Positions 6,282 to 7,389 of a DNA stretch of 7,389 nucleotides are shown here, in pieces. The stretch's first letter is position 1. Every line of letters starts with the position of its first letter. Location: positions 1 through 7,389 of the forward strand of contig QNYL01000239.1 of NCBI GenBank assembly GCA_003973375.1. The letters are read 5' to 3'. The stretch is from Flavobacteriia bacterium (GTDB lineage: Bacteria > Bacteroidota > Bacteroidia > Flavobacteriales > Flavobacteriaceae). Below the pieces are notes generated by a model. It did not search any database and was not told where the DNA came from. It saw only the letters and a list, made by a program, of their open reading frames with translations. The position numbers were made by a program, and so were the translations under genes.

Positions 6282-7076
6282 TTAAATAAATTGTTCCAGT
6301 TCTTTTAATTCTGAATCTGTAAGTCCTTCCGGTTCAAATCCGGCTGACCAGCAGGAAAGCAATAATTTAGCTCCTTTATTGGAAACATCCAACAGATCGA
6401 ATGCCGTATCCATATTGGTTCCTGTCGACAGGGCTCCGTGCTTCTCCCACAGAATTACATCACGGGTCTTTAATCCTTCAATCGTTACATCTGCCAAAGC
6501 TTCGGTTCCCGAAAGGGCGTAGGGTGTACAATGAACTCCTTTGGGAGTAAATACCCGTACTTCGGGACACATTTTCCATAAAGAATGGTTAAGTTTCTCT
6601 TCATCCTGAAACAATTGATGATGACTTATCACAATCAGTTCAATGGGATGGGTATGTAAAATAGCAATATGATCCGGTTTGTGAATTGAATTAAAATGAT
6701 GAATCTTTATATGTGAGATCAACTCGCTTGTAGGCCTGAAACCCTCCGGTTTGCCTCCCCAGATGATATGATAGCCTGTTGCCTCTTCATTGATATAGAT
6801 GATACAGGCAGATTCTTCAATCTCGTCGATAAGACTTCTTAAATAAGAACCTGTTCCGGTTATAAAAATAACATACCCTGCAACCTCCTTTGGCAGATCA
6901 AAAGGAATAAACTCTCCTCTACCCTGAACTTCTTCCTTTTTAAAAAAAGAAGTTAAATTCAGCGATACATTTCCTGCATTCCTTTCTGCCCATTCTCTGT
7001 TCCAGAGGTAGCCTGCCACCTTTGAAACCCGCTTCAGCTCTCGCTTTACCGGTAATGGGAGTTTTAGATCTTTCAT
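6282..7076 (-). CDS. rhaD: RhaD-type class II aldolase (deoxyketose-1-phosphate aldolase)
   Basis: A zinc-dependent class II aldolase that should split L-fuculose-1-phosphate or L-rhamnulose-1-phosphate into dihydroxyacetone phosphate and L-lactaldehyde. Using numbering of the longer frame that starts at 7127, the alignment to E. coli RhaD is clear: WAERNAGN (46-53), FITGTGSYLR, GYHIIWGG (118-125), PTSEL with catalytic E135, ILHTHP with zinc ligands H158 and H160, and WEKHG with the third ligand H230. FucA is shorter (about 215 residues) and lacks these blocks. I chose the ATG at 7074-7076 over 7125-7127. It gives 264 residues (E. coli RhaD has 274), and a promoter-like TATATTTG lies inside the longer version. 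It is the first gene of the operon, with fucI directly behind. Pairing with FucI suggests it acts on fuculose-1-phosphate here, or on both epimers. Confidence 0.88.
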   Translation of the reverse strand: MKDLKLPLPVKRELKRVSKVAGYLWNREWAERNAGNVSLNLTSFFKKEEVQGRGEFIPFDLPKEVAGYVIFITGTGSYLRSLIDEIEESACIIYINEEATGYHIIWGGKPEGFRPTSELISHIKIHHFNSIHKPDHIAILHTHPIELIVISHHQLFQDEEKLNHSLWKMCPEVRVFTPKGVHCTPYALSGTEALADVTIEGLKTRDVILWEKHGALSTGTNMDTAFDLLDVSNKGAKLLLSCWSAGFEPEGLTDSELKELEQFI

Positions 7077-7115
7077 ATTTGTTTTTTCTTTAGCTTTGTT
7101 ATAAAATTCAGTAAA

Positions 7116-7123
7116 CAAATATA
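7116..7123 (-). promoter_or_regulatory. Candidate fuc operon promoter -7 box
   Basis: On the minus strand this reads TATATTTG, matching TAnnTTTG. Transcription would start near 7108-7110, leaving an untranslated leader of about 30 bases before the ATG at 7076. No clear -33 TTTG is visible at the usual distance, consistent with dependence on an activator such as the divergent AraC-type protein, though this is inference. Confidence 0.45.
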
Positions 7124-7185
7124 TCATTAGGAAAGCTGAAAGAAAATATATAAAATCCTAAATTTTATGTCTAAAATAAACATAC

Positions 7186-7389
7186 ATGAGATATGTAAGA
7201 AAAAAAGGAGAAGGTGATCCTTCAAACCGAAGACAAATATTTACACATATCGACCTGAAAGTTCTGCTCTGCAGATACTGGTCGTTAAGTTTATGGGATT
7301 GTTATGATATGGTTTTCCCTTACTGGAGAATTTACTGGAACAGAAATGAAGGGGGCATGTTGAATTACAACAAAAAGGATTTTGATATG
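7186..7389 (+). CDS. AraC-family transcriptional regulator, N-terminal part
   Basis: The first 68 residues of a plus-strand gene that runs off the window. The start is ATG 7186-7188, because an in-frame TAA lies at 7177-7179 with no other start between. The segment DLKVLLCRYWSLSLWDCYD followed by FPYWRIYWNRNEGG resembles the start of the cupin-like sensor domain in AraC-type regulators next to fucose and rhamnose operons in Bacteroidota. The DNA-binding helix-turn-helix part would lie beyond the window. It diverges from the aldolase, with 109 bases between the chosen start codons, the usual layout for a local activator. The likely effector is L-fucose or a pathway intermediate. A weak -7-like TAAATTTT lies at 7159-7166. 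Confidence 0.75.
   Translation, partial: MRYVRKKGEGDPSNRRQIFTHIDLKVLLCRYWSLSLWDCYDMVFPYWRIYWNRNEGGMLNYNKKDFDM

Overview
The window is AT-rich DNA from a member of the Bacteroidota. Four things point there: TAnnTTTG-type -7 promoter boxes, start codons without clear Shine-Dalgarno sequences, a lipoprotein leader followed by a charged stretch like the Bacteroidota surface-export signal, and an AraC-type regulator whose N-terminus looks like those beside deoxysugar operons in this phylum. The genus cannot be read from the sequence.

Right half (3081-7389): a deoxysugar catabolic cluster. On the minus strand, in transcription order, lie a RhaD-type class II aldolase, L-fucose isomerase (FucI) and an FGGY sugar kinase, closed by a hairpin terminator at 3081-3110. 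The start of an AraC-family regulator diverges from the aldolase and runs off the window. Together the enzymes would convert L-fucose to L-fuculose, then L-fuculose-1-phosphate, then dihydroxyacetone phosphate and L-lactaldehyde. The aldolase resembles rhamnulose-1-phosphate aldolase more than FucA, so the operon joins a fucose isomerase to a rhamnose-type aldolase.

Middle (1215-3080): a surface-lipoprotein-like sulfatase of the iduronate-2-sulfatase type, on the same strand but behind the fuc terminator and with its own promoter-like box. It may remove sulfate from a fucose-containing sulfated glycan outside the cell; this is inferred from context. Between it and the kinase is a non-coding insertion of about 223 bp with 13-bp terminal inverted repeats and a 5-bp flanking duplication. 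It looks like a MITE and carries a tandem GC-rich palindromic repeat inside.

Left part (1-1204): repeat-rich DNA around a tRNA-Ala(GGC) gene. A short GIY-YIG nuclease-like ORF ends inside the tRNA and borrows its stop codon from it. Upstream are pieces resembling the tRNA 5' end, split by a palindrome. Downstream, a 181-bp block starting in the tRNA 3' end is repeated about 556 bp away, next to the sulfatase stop codon. The DNA between the copies holds short palindromes and no credible gene. The end of an unidentified gene occupies 2-100.

No complete new system is evident. The most unusual parts are the tRNA-linked GIY-YIG/repeat architecture and the MITE-like element.
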